Source: JBKHBT01 sp046542255 (lineage in GTDB: Bacteria > UBP14 > UBA6098 > JBKHBT01). From it: a stretch of DNA of 64,000 nucleotides. Where the stretch lies: positions 1 through 64,000 of the forward strand of contig JBKHBT010000007.1 of assembly GCA_046542255.1 (NCBI GenBank), written 5' to 3'. A program made the position numbers and the translations under genes. Each line of letters begins with the position of its first letter. Position 1 is the first letter of the stretch. Shown here in pieces: positions 9,107-18,075 of the stretch. The notes beneath the pieces were generated by a model. It saw only the letters and a program-made list of their open reading frames with translations. It was not told the DNA's origin and did no database searches.

Positions 9107-12100
9107 TGTTTGATAGAATGAAAAAAAATGCAGTACACATATTTATTCTACTGCTTCTTATTTCATGGCTTTCAGCCAAAAGCTATCGAGTAGTCGGCCG
9201 TGCGCCCGAGAAGATGAGAGGGCCGGAAGTAGAATTTTCAAAGCCAAATATTGATGCGCGCAATAGCTGGTTCAATGATGATGCCCTAAAGCGTGAATAT
9301 AGCATTCCGCAGGAGAGTCTCACAGAACCGATAGAAATTAGACTTTGCGTTCTCAGGGTTCAGTTCCAGGAGGATTCTAATACTCGCTCGACAGGCAATG
9401 GGCAATTCGATCTTTCGCCCGATTCTCTAAGTGAAATTTACGCACAGGATTTTGATCCAACGCCACATAATTGGAGATACTTCAATGATCATATGCAAGC
9501 GCTTCATAATTATTGGATGCTTGTATCCGATTCTCTGATAGATATCAAATGGGATATTTATCCGATTCGGGGAAGTGGCACAGAAGCATATACTTTACCA
9601 GACTCGATGGCATATTACGGCCCGAATGGATGGTGTGGCAATGCTCTCGATGAGCGGATGGATGCATTTATTGTCGATGCTGTTCGTCTTGCTCAGCAGA
9701 CCGATCATATGGATTTTACTCGATATGATGATGTCATAATATTCCATGCCGGCTCAGACTGGCAGAATGATATAGGGTCACTTATCGACCCAGCATATCT
9801 TGACCTTTATCCCGAAATCGAGCCATCTCCGGATGATTTGCCAACAGGTTACAAGAAACTATTTAGGGAAATCGTTCCCGGAGTTACTGGGGCGCTTATT
9901 ATGCCAGAGTCAGGTTCTCAGGATGGGCAAATTACATTGTTAAATGGCGTTTTGGTTCATGAATCCAGCCATTTATTGGGCTTGATTGATTTATATAATA
10001 CTTCTAATTTTGTTTCTGAGGTTGGGCATTTCTCTGTTATGGACAATGGCCATGCAATCGGAGTCCAAATTGCTGTCGAAGATAGCGATTCTGCGGAATA
10101 TTATAATGTATATGGCGCAATTCCTGTTTACCCATGCGCATGGGAAAGGGCATTTTTGGGAATAGAAGATGTCATTACCGCATGGGAAGATGATGAGTAT
10201 GCAGTTACTGCTTGCGAACTTTTCGAAGCTGGAACCACTATCGTAAAAATTCCAATCAATGAATTTGAATATTATCTTGTTGAAAATAGAAATACCAATC
10301 CCGATGGAAAGCCATTTGCATTGAAAGCTGATTCGATTTCGGGAGTGATACTCGGCCTTCAAGATACTTTAGATAATTTCGTTGCCAAATATGATTTTTT
10401 GCTTCCCGGAAGCGGCATGTTAATATGGCATATCGATGAACTTGTCGCATACAGCAATGATAATTTTGCTAATAATGCCCTTCAATGGAATCACGATAGG
10501 CTATTTGTCGATTTGATTGAGGCTGATGGTTTTCAGGACATGGGCTTTTATCGCGATTATGGCGATTCTTCCGACATATTCTTCGACCCTAATAATACAG
10601 AATTTACACCTCACACGAAGCCCAAAACAGAATCCAATGCTCGAGGAAATACATCGATATATATTACAGATATCTCAGAAATTGATTCGCGGATGTCATT
10701 CAATTTCGAAAGAAGAATGGGCGTAAATCTATGGAAGAGGCAAACCGGCCTGTCTCATGACTATTCACCAATCGTGATCGATGCAGATGGAGATGGTTCG
10801 ATGGATATTTTCTCCATTCCTTCGAGTGCTAATTTTGTTACAGCATGGAATTTCTCTGGCGAAGAGCTTATTCCCGGAAGCGATTCTCTGGTTTTTTTAG
10901 ATTTTTCTGACGATACATTAGTATATCATATTCCGGTTTTCTCGGTTATGGATACATCATTTTTTTCAGTTAATATTTCTGCCGGAGACATCGATGGAGA
11001 TTCCGATGTGGAAATTATTGGCGGCAGTGAGACAGGTATGCTTTATGCATGGCATTCAGAAGATTTAGACAGCTCCGAGCGTGCCGACCCGGTTTCAGGT
11101 TTTCCTGTCGCGCTTCATAGTGCAATAGCTTATCCGCCTCTTCTTTACGATTTAACAAATGAATATCCCGGCGATGAAATTCTGGCATTAACCGATGATG
11201 AAATATTCTATATCATAAATTCTTCTGGCGATTCTATAGTAACCGGTACATCAAGAGGCGAGAATATTGCTGCTCTGGCTTTCGATGGTAATTATTATAT
11301 TCTTGCCGAAAGAGATTATGGAAGAATCCGCGGATATAGCTATCCCGACAGCAATTTCTTAGATATTATTCTGGATATTGGCAATATAAGCGGTTTTAGC
11401 GCTGGCGATATAAATCGTGATGGAATAATAGATTTCATCATAACATCCGAGGATGGTTATGTATCTGTCTGGTCTGAGAATGGCGAAAAGATGGAAGGTT
11501 TTCCTTATGAGTTTGCAGATAGCATAATATCCAGGCCAGCAATTTGTGATATCAATCAGGATGGCTATGGCGAAATTATATTTTGCTCGAAGACAAAAGT
11601 TTATAATATTCTTCATTCGGGTATTTCTGCAACTAATTTTCCTGCTATTGCAAGGGATTATGATTATGCATTATATGCAGAACCCACTTGCGCCGATATC
11701 GATGGCGACAATGAATGTGAAATTGTAATCACCGGTTTCGATGGTAATATTTATGCTTTCGAAAATGATGGGACACTACTTCCTGATTATCCGCTTGCTG
11801 GTGGCTTCAATCAAAGTTTTTCGCCAATATGCGATATGGATGGCGATTCTAAACCCGAGATGGTTATTGGCTCGAGTGGCGGTTCTGTTATGCTATTTAG
11901 ATTCCCCGAAACCACAAAAGAACCTGAATGGACAGTCGCCCCATCTGGCAATAGAATTTGGAATCATATGAATGCTATCGATCCGATTTATGGTGATAAA
12001 GCTGGTGAAATTATAAATCCCTATATCTGGCCGAATCCCGGCGGAAGCAAAGTTCATTTTAGATATGGAATCGGAAATAATGTCTCAGGGTCTATCAAAA

Positions 12101-12282
12101 TAGAAGTCTATTCAATGGATGGAGTATTAGTAGCAGAATTAGAAAATGAAATCGCTCCAGGGCAGGAAAATCAGATTGAATGGATAACAACTGGTATTGC
12201 TTCGGGAATTTACTATGGAAGAGTATATATCGATGATAAGGAAAGCGAATCTAAATATATCAAAATCGCTATTGTTAAATAG
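9106..12282 (+). CDS. Secreted M6-family metalloprotease with FG-GAP repeats and sorting domain
   Basis: Secreted zinc protease of the immune inhibitor A (M6) type. The zinc site HESSHLLGLID, near residue 285, fits HExxHxxGxxD, and the Met-turn is FSVMDNG. From about residue 545 there are six FG-GAP/VCBS-type calcium-binding blades, such as VIDADGDGSMDIF, GDIDGDSDVEIIGG, CDINQDGYGEIIF and CDMDGDSKPEMVIG, forming a beta-propeller. The last 90 residues (YIWPNPGGSKVHFRYGI; GIASGIYYGRVY) are a type A C-terminal sorting domain. It is therefore likely cargo of the adjacent PorU-PorV pair. The start codon ATG at 9106 shares a base with the porV stop; ATG at 9118 gives a cleaner signal peptide (MKKNAVHIFILLLLIS). 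Confidence 0.88.
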   Translation: MFDRMKKNAVHIFILLLLISWLSAKSYRVVGRAPEKMRGPEVEFSKPNIDARNSWFNDDALKREYSIPQESLTEPIEIRLCVLRVQFQEDSNTRSTGNGQFDLSPDSLSEIYAQDFDPTPHNWRYFNDHMQALHNYWMLVSDSLIDIKWDIYPIRGSGTEAYTLPDSMAYYGPNGWCGNALDERMDAFIVDAVRLAQQTDHMDFTRYDDVIIFHAGSDWQNDIGSLIDPAYLDLYPEIEPSPDDLPTGYKKLFREIVPGVTGALIMPESGSQDGQITLLNGVLVHESSHLLGLIDLYNTSNFVSEVGHFSVMDNGHAIGVQIAVEDSDSAEYYNVYGAIPVYPCAWERAFLGIEDVITAWEDDEYAVTACELFEAGTTIVKIPINEFEYYLVENRNTNPDGKPFALKADSISGVILGLQDTLDNFVAKYDFLLPGSGMLIWHIDELVAYSNDNFANNALQWNHDRLFVDLIEADGFQDMGFYRDYGDSSDIFFDPNNTEFTPHTKPKTESNARGNTSIYITDISEIDSRMSFNFERRMGVNLWKRQTGLSHDYSPIVIDADGDGSMDIFSIPSSANFVTAWNFSGEELIPGSDSLVFLDFSDDTLVYHIPVFSVMDTSFFSVNISAGDIDGDSDVEIIGGSETGMLYAWHSEDLDSSERADPVSGFPVALHSAIAYPPLLYDLTNEYPGDEILALTDDEIFYIINSSGDSIVTGTSRGENIAALAFDGNYYILAERDYGRIRGYSYPDSNFLDIILDIGNISGFSAGDINRDGIIDFIITSEDGYVSVWSENGEKMEGFPYEFADSIISRPAICDINQDGYGEIIFCSKTKVYNILHSGISATNFPAIARDYDYALYAEPTCADIDGDNECEIVITGFDGNIYAFENDGTLLPDYPLAGGFNQSFSPICDMDGDSKPEMVIGSSGGSVMLFRFPETTKEPEWTVAPSGNRIWNHMNAIDPIYGDKAGEIINPYIWPNPGGSKVHFRYGIGNNVSGSIKIEVYSMDGVLVAELENEIAPGQENQIEWITTGIASGIYYGRVYIDDKESESKYIKIAIVK

Positions 12283-12296
12283 ATGAAAGGAGAATT

Positions 12297-13244
12297 ATGA
12301 AAAGAATTTTAATACCTAGTGTAATCCTGATAATAACATCTTTGTTTGCATATGATACAGATCATATAATAGAAAAAAAATCTATTGCGAGAAGTTCAGT
12401 CTTGCAAGAGTTACAGGAATCGAGTTTAGAAGAGAATGATTGGAGAAATAAAACATATGCACAGGCATTTGATAATGCAACGGAAGAAAAAACTAAACCA
12501 TTTGAAGGCGAGGAATTTCTCGATAGCAAATTGGCTTTTGGACTCTCTTTTTTGGTTCCGGGAGCTGGTGAAGTTTATGCGAAAAAGCCTGTTAAAGGTG
12601 TTTTGTTTTTCCTTGCAGAAGCCGGCCTATGGACAGGCTATTATATCCTGCAGAGCAAAGGTATCGAGATGCGCGAAGATTACGAAGACTATCATGATAG
12701 CCATTATGATGTTGAAGCTTATCTTGAATGGTTCTCGGCCATTACCGATAGCTTCGAGAATATCAAAGGCACCGAAACTCTTCCTCATCATGGCGATAAT
12801 TGGTATGATGTCGATAAAAACCATGATTATTATGAAATGACAGGAAAATATAATTGGTTTTTGATTGGCTGGAAAGATGTACCGGACGCCCTTTTTGATG
12901 ATCCGGAAATTCGCGAAGAACTCTGGAACCCTGATCTATCGAGCGAACCTGGGCCTTATTCCAATATACTAAGCCAATACCGTGATTCATCCCAATATGT
13001 TTCTACATATATGCAGATGCGTAAAGATGCGAATGATCAATTTATATGGGCGAAATACATGATCGGTGGAGCTATATTGAATCATATCGTTAGCGCTTTC
13101 GATGCTGCATGGACAGCACATGTCCATAATCGCGAGCGAAATAAAAGCTTCTCTGAAGTCATAGATTTTAAAACAGGTATCGCTGTTCATGAGCCGACTG
13201 GCCTTGTTAATCCGGAACTTAAGATGGTAATTAATCTAAAATGA
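12297..13244 (+). CDS. DUF5683-like membrane protein
   Basis: A 315-aa exported or membrane protein with signal MKRILIPSVILIITS. The conserved part, around residues 80-120, reads LAFGLSFLVPGAGEVYAKK followed by GVLFFLAEAGLWTGYYI, the PGxGxxY plus hydrophobic hairpin pattern of DUF5683-type proteins common in FCB bacteria. A second hydrophobic segment lies near residue 250 (YMIGGAILNHIVSAFDAAW). AAGGAG precedes the start. It lies between the M6 protease and a shorter paralogue, in what looks like one transcript. No enzymatic residues are evident; the role is unknown, perhaps cell-envelope linked. Confidence 0.6.
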   Translation: MKRILIPSVILIITSLFAYDTDHIIEKKSIARSSVLQELQESSLEENDWRNKTYAQAFDNATEEKTKPFEGEEFLDSKLAFGLSFLVPGAGEVYAKKPVKGVLFFLAEAGLWTGYYILQSKGIEMREDYEDYHDSHYDVEAYLEWFSAITDSFENIKGTETLPHHGDNWYDVDKNHDYYEMTGKYNWFLIGWKDVPDALFDDPEIREELWNPDLSSEPGPYSNILSQYRDSSQYVSTYMQMRKDANDQFIWAKYMIGGAILNHIVSAFDAAWTAHVHNRERNKSFSEVIDFKTGIAVHEPTGLVNPELKMVINLK

Positions 13245-13951
13245 AAAGAGTTTTTTCAAAAACGATTTGGTTTCTTTTACTGATGACAATAATGCCAATT
13301 TTCGCACAGTTCTCTGGCGATGATTTCGGTAGAGCCGATTCTCCATCATCGAAAAAGGATCCAGGAGAAAAATCGCTCTTTAAGGCAGCATTAATGTCTC
13401 TTGCAATTCCCGGTACTGGCGAACATTATTTAGGAAATAATAGCAGCTATATTTTATGGTCTATCGAATCGGCAACATGGTTAACCTATATCGGATTTGG
13501 CATTAAAGGCAATATGCTGGAAGATGAATTTAGGGCATATGCAGTAAAACATGCCGGCATCGACCCGAAAGGCAAGCCAGATCATTTCTTTACAGATATT
13601 AGCGGATATGATTCCAGGTACGAGTATAATTATTATGAATTGCTTTTTGAGCGTGATGAAGCTGAACTGTATCCGGAAACTGCTGAATATTTTTGGAATT
13701 GGGATTCAGACGAAAGTCGCTCTCATTTCTATGATTTAAGAGAAAATAGAGAGCAGATAAAATCAAATATGCGTATCGTAATTTCTGTCGCAGCTTTGAA
13801 CCGACTTGCAAGCATTATAAATGTCTTGCGCATCGGAACCAATGAAACTCCCGAACTCAATAAAGGTTTCACTTTGAATGCAAGGGCTTATCCATCAGGT
13901 ATAAAAGGCGATAGGCTGAAGCTTGGATTTACATTAACTAAAAATTTCTAG
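13241..13951 (+). CDS. DUF5683-like membrane protein, paralogue of the preceding gene
   Basis: A 236-aa protein with an N-terminal signal (WFLLLMTIMPIFAQ) and the block LMSLAIPGTGEHYLGNN then ILWSIESATWLTYIGFGI. This parallels the LVPGAGEVY region of the previous gene, followed by a similar acidic, Tyr-rich middle and a second hydrophobic segment (VISVAALNRLASIINVL). The ATGA overlap with the previous stop shows translational coupling. It is the last gene of the secretion block and converges on miaA with a 4-bp overlap of the 3' ends. Function unknown. Confidence 0.6.
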   Translation: MKRVFSKTIWFLLLMTIMPIFAQFSGDDFGRADSPSSKKDPGEKSLFKAALMSLAIPGTGEHYLGNNSSYILWSIESATWLTYIGFGIKGNMLEDEFRAYAVKHAGIDPKGKPDHFFTDISGYDSRYEYNYYELLFERDEAELYPETAEYFWNWDSDESRSHFYDLRENREQIKSNMRIVISVAALNRLASIINVLRIGTNETPELNKGFTLNARAYPSGIKGDRLKLGFTLTKNF

Positions 13952-14904
13952 TCCTTCATATAGATATCGAGAATTTTATCTGCTTTCTCTTTGATGCTCA
14001 TATCTTCATTAATATCTATCCAAATTAAATTGGGTTCTTTTCGAAGCCATACCATCTGTCTTCGAGAGTATTGCCATGTCTTATGAAAAACATTTTCGAC
14101 AAGTTCATCGTATTTTAATTTGTCATTCAGATAGTCGATGATTTGTTTATAGCCGACTGATTCCATAGCCGGGCAGTCGGGGCTTGTGCCTTCAGACAAT
14201 AGGCTTTTTACCTCATCGAGCCATCCCGCCTGAAACATCTTCTTTGTCCTCTCGAATATTCTTTTTCTCAGATAATCTCTGGGAAGCCGAATTGCGATTT
14301 TGACGAAATCATATTTCGACTTAATCGGTTTTCTATTTTTCCATTGCCATGATATCGGTTTGCCGGATACATGGTAAACCTCCAAAGCCCTAATAATTCG
14401 GATATAGTTATTGGGATGAATTTTCGATGCAGCAATGGGATCGACAGCCTTGAGTTCGCTATGTAAATCATCGCCTTTTTCATATCTTTCCATATAGCGA
14501 TTGCGAAATTCAATATCCTTGAAATCGCCCTTGAAAATGCCTTCTGTTAGTGCTCGGATATAGAAACCAGTACCCCCACAAATTAAGGGGAAATTATTCC
14601 GCTCGATTATTTCGCCGATAATATTTTCGGTATCTTCGAAAAAAGATTTGGCATCATAGCGCTTGCCCAAATCGAGGAAATCAATAAGATGATAGGGCAC
14701 TTGCGGATTTTGAGGTTTTGCTGTGCCGATATCGAGCTTCTTATAGATCTGGCAAGAATCAGCTGAAATGATTTCACCAAAATACTCAGATGCGATATAT
14801 TCAGCAATCGATGACTTGCCAGATGCGGTAGGCCCTGTAATTATAAGAACCCGTTTCCTAAGCGAAAACGGGTTCTTAGAAGATTTCTCTTTAGAGTCTA
14901 TCAT
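13948..14904 (-). CDS. miaA: tRNA dimethylallyltransferase
   Basis: Adds a dimethylallyl group to A37 of tRNAs that read codons starting with U. The P-loop is ITGPTASGKSSIAEY near the N-terminus, followed by the family signatures ISADSCQIYKKLDIGTAKP and YHLIDFLDLG; GGTGFYIRALTEG and QYSRRQMVWLRKE are also diagnostic. Length, 318 aa, is normal. Its ATG overlaps the stop of the upstream lipoprotein gene by 4 bp (ATGA), so it is translationally coupled to it. Confidence 0.96.
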   Translation of the reverse strand: MIDSKEKSSKNPFSLRKRVLIITGPTASGKSSIAEYIASEYFGEIISADSCQIYKKLDIGTAKPQNPQVPYHLIDFLDLGKRYDAKSFFEDTENIIGEIIERNNFPLICGGTGFYIRALTEGIFKGDFKDIEFRNRYMERYEKGDDLHSELKAVDPIAASKIHPNNYIRIIRALEVYHVSGKPISWQWKNRKPIKSKYDFVKIAIRLPRDYLRKRIFERTKKMFQAGWLDEVKSLLSEGTSPDCPAMESVGYKQIIDYLNDKLKYDELVENVFHKTWQYSRRQMVWLRKEPNLIWIDINEDMSIKEKADKILDIYMKD

Positions 14905-15572
14905 TCAGCGACTGTATAGTCGATAAGTTCTCTAATTTTGAATTGAACTGTATCTTCCGATGGATAAACATAGGATTGATACTTGACTGGCCCAAGCTCT
15001 GGTACGACCCAGATATGTAATGAATCAGTCAAAAGGCTGCTCTCTGTCGAGATGAACATATGATAGCAATTATCAAATGTTCCAGCAGGAAGTTCCAATG
15101 TTTCGATTGCTCTGCATTCGCCATTAATAGTAACTTCAAATACGCTAATCGTAGTAGCTGTTTGCCATGTATCGCCGACTTCTGGATAAAGCTTGACAGA
15201 TTTGAACTTAAGCTCTTGATTAACAGGTGGGCCATTCCATTTGACTGTCCACAGGTAGTTATCATCTGTACGATAGAGATCTACCAGCGTATCAGGAAGG
15301 TCAATTACCTTTTTGTATGTATGGCCATCGCCTTGATAAAGCGAATCGCCTGTTATTAGCTGATACATAGTATCGACAGAATCAATTTCAGAAGAGATGC
15401 TGTTGATATATTTTATCTCGAAATCCCAACGATTACCGTCATCGAGTGGGAAAAATTTTTCATTTGTGCTATCATCATTATTGTCATCATCGTCATCATC
15501 GCCACAACCAACCAGAAACAGTGAACCTGCGATTAGAGAAAGCAAAAGTATCAATGTAATTGCTTTTTTCAT
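14901..15572 (-). CDS. Lipoprotein of unknown function
   Basis: A 223-aa lipoprotein: signal MKKAITLILLLSLIAGSLF, lipobox LVGC, then an acidic linker (GDDDDDDNNDDSTNEK) and a beta-rich domain beginning FFPLDDGNRWDFEIKY. Proteins that start the mature part with a phrase like FPLDDGNRWDFE recur as lipoproteins in FCB bacteria, but no function is known to me. A strong AGGAGG site precedes the ATG. It is upstream of and overlaps miaA. Confidence 0.75.
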   Translation of the reverse strand: MKKAITLILLLSLIAGSLFLVGCGDDDDDDNNDDSTNEKFFPLDDGNRWDFEIKYINSISSEIDSVDTMYQLITGDSLYQGDGHTYKKVIDLPDTLVDLYRTDDNYLWTVKWNGPPVNQELKFKSVKLYPEVGDTWQTATTISVFEVTINGECRAIETLELPAGTFDNCYHMFISTESSLLTDSLHIWVVPELGPVKYQSYVYPSEDTVQFKIRELIDYTVAE

Positions 15573-15742
15573 TTGAACCTCCTGTGATTCGTTTAATTTG
15601 GCTAAAAAAAATGAGAAAAACCTATTTTGTAAAGAAAAATTTTGCTTTTAAAAGTTCATATCTATATAAATGGGATTTTTTTAGGGATTATTCTTGCTAA
15701 ATACTATTTAATTTCTAAATTTATGGGTAAATTTGGAGGAAG

Positions 15743-16171
15743 ATGAAAATTTCAATAGCATCCGACCATGGCGGTTTTGAGTTAAAAGAAAAATTAGTAG
15801 CTCATCTGAAGAAGAGCGGCTACAAATTGAATGATCATGGGACATATAGCGAAGAGAGCGTTGATTATCCCAATTTCGCCCAAAAAGTAACTGCTGATAT
15901 CGTAGACAAGAAAGCAGACCGGGGAATTCTTATCTGCGGAACAGGAATAGGCATGTCTATCGCTGCGAATAAAGTCAATGGCATAAGATGCGGACTTTGC
16001 ACAAGCATCTATCATGCAAAGATGACTAGAGCACACAATAATGCTAATATTTTGGCATTGGGCGGTAGATTTACCAAGTTAGAAGACGCATCCAAAATTG
16101 CAGAAACTTTTTTAACAACGTCTTTCGAAGGTGGCCGTCACCAAAGAAGAATCGATATATTTGAAAAATAG
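15743..16171 (+). CDS. rpiB: Ribose-5-phosphate isomerase B
   Basis: Interconverts ribulose 5-phosphate and ribose 5-phosphate in the non-oxidative pentose phosphate pathway. The start IASDHGGFELKE, the GILICGTGIGMSIAANK block with the catalytic Cys, and RAHNNANILALGGR are typical of RpiB/LacAB. Length, 142 aa, is normal. GGAGGA precedes the ATG. It is followed after 27 bp by glyA, a frequent rpiB-glyA pairing. Confidence 0.96.
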   Translation: MKISIASDHGGFELKEKLVAHLKKSGYKLNDHGTYSEESVDYPNFAQKVTADIVDKKADRGILICGTGIGMSIAANKVNGIRCGLCTSIYHAKMTRAHNNANILALGGRFTKLEDASKIAETFLTTSFEGGRHQRRIDIFEK

Positions 16172-16198
16172 TTTATAATCTATATCAAAGGAGCGATT

Positions 16199-17461
16199 AT
16201 GCATCATTTAGAACATGTAAAAAAAGCAGATCGAGAAGTTTTTGAAGCAATTCGAGGCGAAGAAAACCGCGAGGCCTTCGGCCTTGAATTAATTGCAAGC
16301 GAGAATTACCCATCTATCGCCGTTATGGAAGCGACTGGCTGTGTTATGACTAATAAATATGCAGAAGGCTATCCCGGCAAAAGATATTATGGGGGATGTG
16401 AATTTGTTGATATGACAGAAAATATGGCAATAGAGCGCGCCAAGAAGCTTTTTGGTGCCGAACATGCAAATGTACAGCCGCATGCTGGTTCGCAGGCGAA
16501 TATGGCCGTGTATTTCAGTTTGATGAATCCTGGCGATAAGCTCTTTGGGCTCAAGCTTGCCCATGGAGGACATCTTACTCATGGACACAAAGTCAATTTC
16601 TCTGGTAAGATTTATGATGTCGGATATTATGGCGTTGATAAAGAAACCGAGATGTTAGATTATGATAAAATCGCCGAAAAAGCAGAAGAATTTAAGCCAA
16701 AAGTCATTATGACAGGAGCATCGGCATATCCAAGAATTTGGGATTTCAAGAAATTCCGCGAGATTGCCGATAATGTTGGCGCAGTTTTGGTTGCAGATAT
16801 CGCTCATATCGCCGGCCTTGTCGCTGCTGGGCTTCATCCAAATCCATTTCCACATTGCGAAGTAGTTACCACAACGACTCATAAGACGCTTCGTGGCCCC
16901 CGCGGCGGGCTGATTCTCATGAAAGATGAATATAAGAAAAAAATCGATAAAACAGTCATGCCCGGAATGCAGGGCGGGCCGCTTTGTCATGTTATCGCTG
17001 CTAAGGCTATAGCATTTGGCGAAGCGATGAAGCCGGAATTCAAAGAATATCAGAAACAGGTTCTGGCAAATGCAATGACATTGGCCAAAAAGCTCGAAGA
17101 AAAAGGCTTGAGGCTAGTATCCGGCGGTACCGACAATCATCTGCTTTTGGTTGACCTCCGCCCATTAGATATAACAGGCAAGATAGGCGAAGAAACTCTT
17201 GATAAAGCCGCTATCACTGTCAATAAGAATACTATACCTTTCGATCCGCAGAAGCCATTTATCGCATCTGGAATCAGAATCGGTACACCAGCAATCACAT
17301 CACGCGGAATGAAAGAAGCTCAGATGGAAGAGATCGGCGAGCTTATCTATGAAGTACTTTCAAATTATCAAGACGATGGCAAAATTTCTAAAGTCAAAAA
17401 AAGGGTAGAGGAACTTTGTAAAGAGTTCCCGATTTACCCGGAGCTTATAGACTATAAATAA
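16199..17461 (+). CDS. glyA: Serine hydroxymethyltransferase
   Basis: PLP enzyme that converts serine and tetrahydrofolate to glycine and methylene-THF. Diagnostic blocks include ELIASENYPS, EGYPGKRYYGG, VQPHAGSQANMAVYF, and the PLP-lysine motif VVTTTTHKTLRGPRGG. Length, 420 aa, is normal. AAAGGAG precedes the ATG. It forms an operon with rpiB and is closed by the strong hairpin terminator at 17521. Confidence 0.98.
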   Translation: MHHLEHVKKADREVFEAIRGEENREAFGLELIASENYPSIAVMEATGCVMTNKYAEGYPGKRYYGGCEFVDMTENMAIERAKKLFGAEHANVQPHAGSQANMAVYFSLMNPGDKLFGLKLAHGGHLTHGHKVNFSGKIYDVGYYGVDKETEMLDYDKIAEKAEEFKPKVIMTGASAYPRIWDFKKFREIADNVGAVLVADIAHIAGLVAAGLHPNPFPHCEVVTTTTHKTLRGPRGGLILMKDEYKKKIDKTVMPGMQGGPLCHVIAAKAIAFGEAMKPEFKEYQKQVLANAMTLAKKLEEKGLRLVSGGTDNHLLLVDLRPLDITGKIGEETLDKAAITVNKNTIPFDPQKPFIASGIRIGTPAITSRGMKEAQMEEIGELIYEVLSNYQDDGKISKVKKRVEELCKEFPIYPELIDYK

Positions 17462-17520
17462 TTGTAAAATAAATAATACAAGATACTTAAGCTATAGACT
17501 TAAAGTAATACATAAGGCTA

Positions 17521-17558
17521 AATATTGAGGGATGAGAAGTCATCCCTCGATATTTTAC
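17521..17558 (+). terminator. Intrinsic terminator after glyA
   Basis: A 15-bp stem with one T-G wobble: 17521-17535 pairs with 17540-17554 around the loop GAAG (core GAGGGATGA/TCATCCCTC), running into TATTTTA. It separates the rpiB-glyA operon from the polysaccharide cluster. Confidence 0.75.
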
Positions 17559-17568
17559 TATTAAAAAC

Positions 17569-18075
17569 ATGGAAAAACTTGGATTAATACAAAAAATAAT
17601 TCTCAGTTATTATGAAAAAATAAAATTCAGAAAGCTCGATCCTGTCGACTTTTCGAGTTTTGCTAATAATATAAAAAAAACCATGGTTATTCTTCCACCA
17701 GAAGATGAGCTTAATAAAAACATAATAGATGATATCAAAAAATTTGCAGAAAAAAAATATTTTCCGGAAATTAAATTTATCGGTTTCGAGGATAGTAATT
17801 ACAAGTTCCTACAGGATTTTGACCATATCGATAAAGTAAGATTCTCGACGATACCTGCTGGCGAACAATTCAAGATAATATCGAACAAGAACTTCGACTT
17901 ATCAATAGATATGAATCATAAATTTTGTCCCAAATGCGCACTTCTTGGGCTATTATGCGATGTGCCTAAAAGGGTAGGGTTCTCTGATAGATATGAAAGC
18001 CCATATTATAATTTGATTTACAAGGGAGGATCATTGAATAAATTTACAGAATTCATGGAGGGTTTAAAAAATTGA
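17569..18075 (+). CDS. Short GT9-like protein
   Basis: A 168-aa protein resembling the N-terminal half of family 9 (ADP-heptose-type) glycosyltransferases: an early strand VILPPEDEL, then FDLSIDMNHKFCPKCALLG and VPKRVGFSDRYESPYYNLI, in the place where GT9 proteins have an acceptor-side GA..RIGF block. The donor-binding C-terminal half is missing, and the usual GT9 length is about 340 aa. It is the first gene of the polysaccharide cluster, and its stop overlaps the start of the GT2 gene, so it is expressed with it. No ribosome site is visible. It could be a degraded GT9 or a dedicated partner of the GT2 protein. Confidence 0.5.
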   Translation: MEKLGLIQKIILSYYEKIKFRKLDPVDFSSFANNIKKTMVILPPEDELNKNIIDDIKKFAEKKYFPEIKFIGFEDSNYKFLQDFDHIDKVRFSTIPAGEQFKIISNKNFDLSIDMNHKFCPKCALLGLLCDVPKRVGFSDRYESPYYNLIYKGGSLNKFTEFMEGLKN

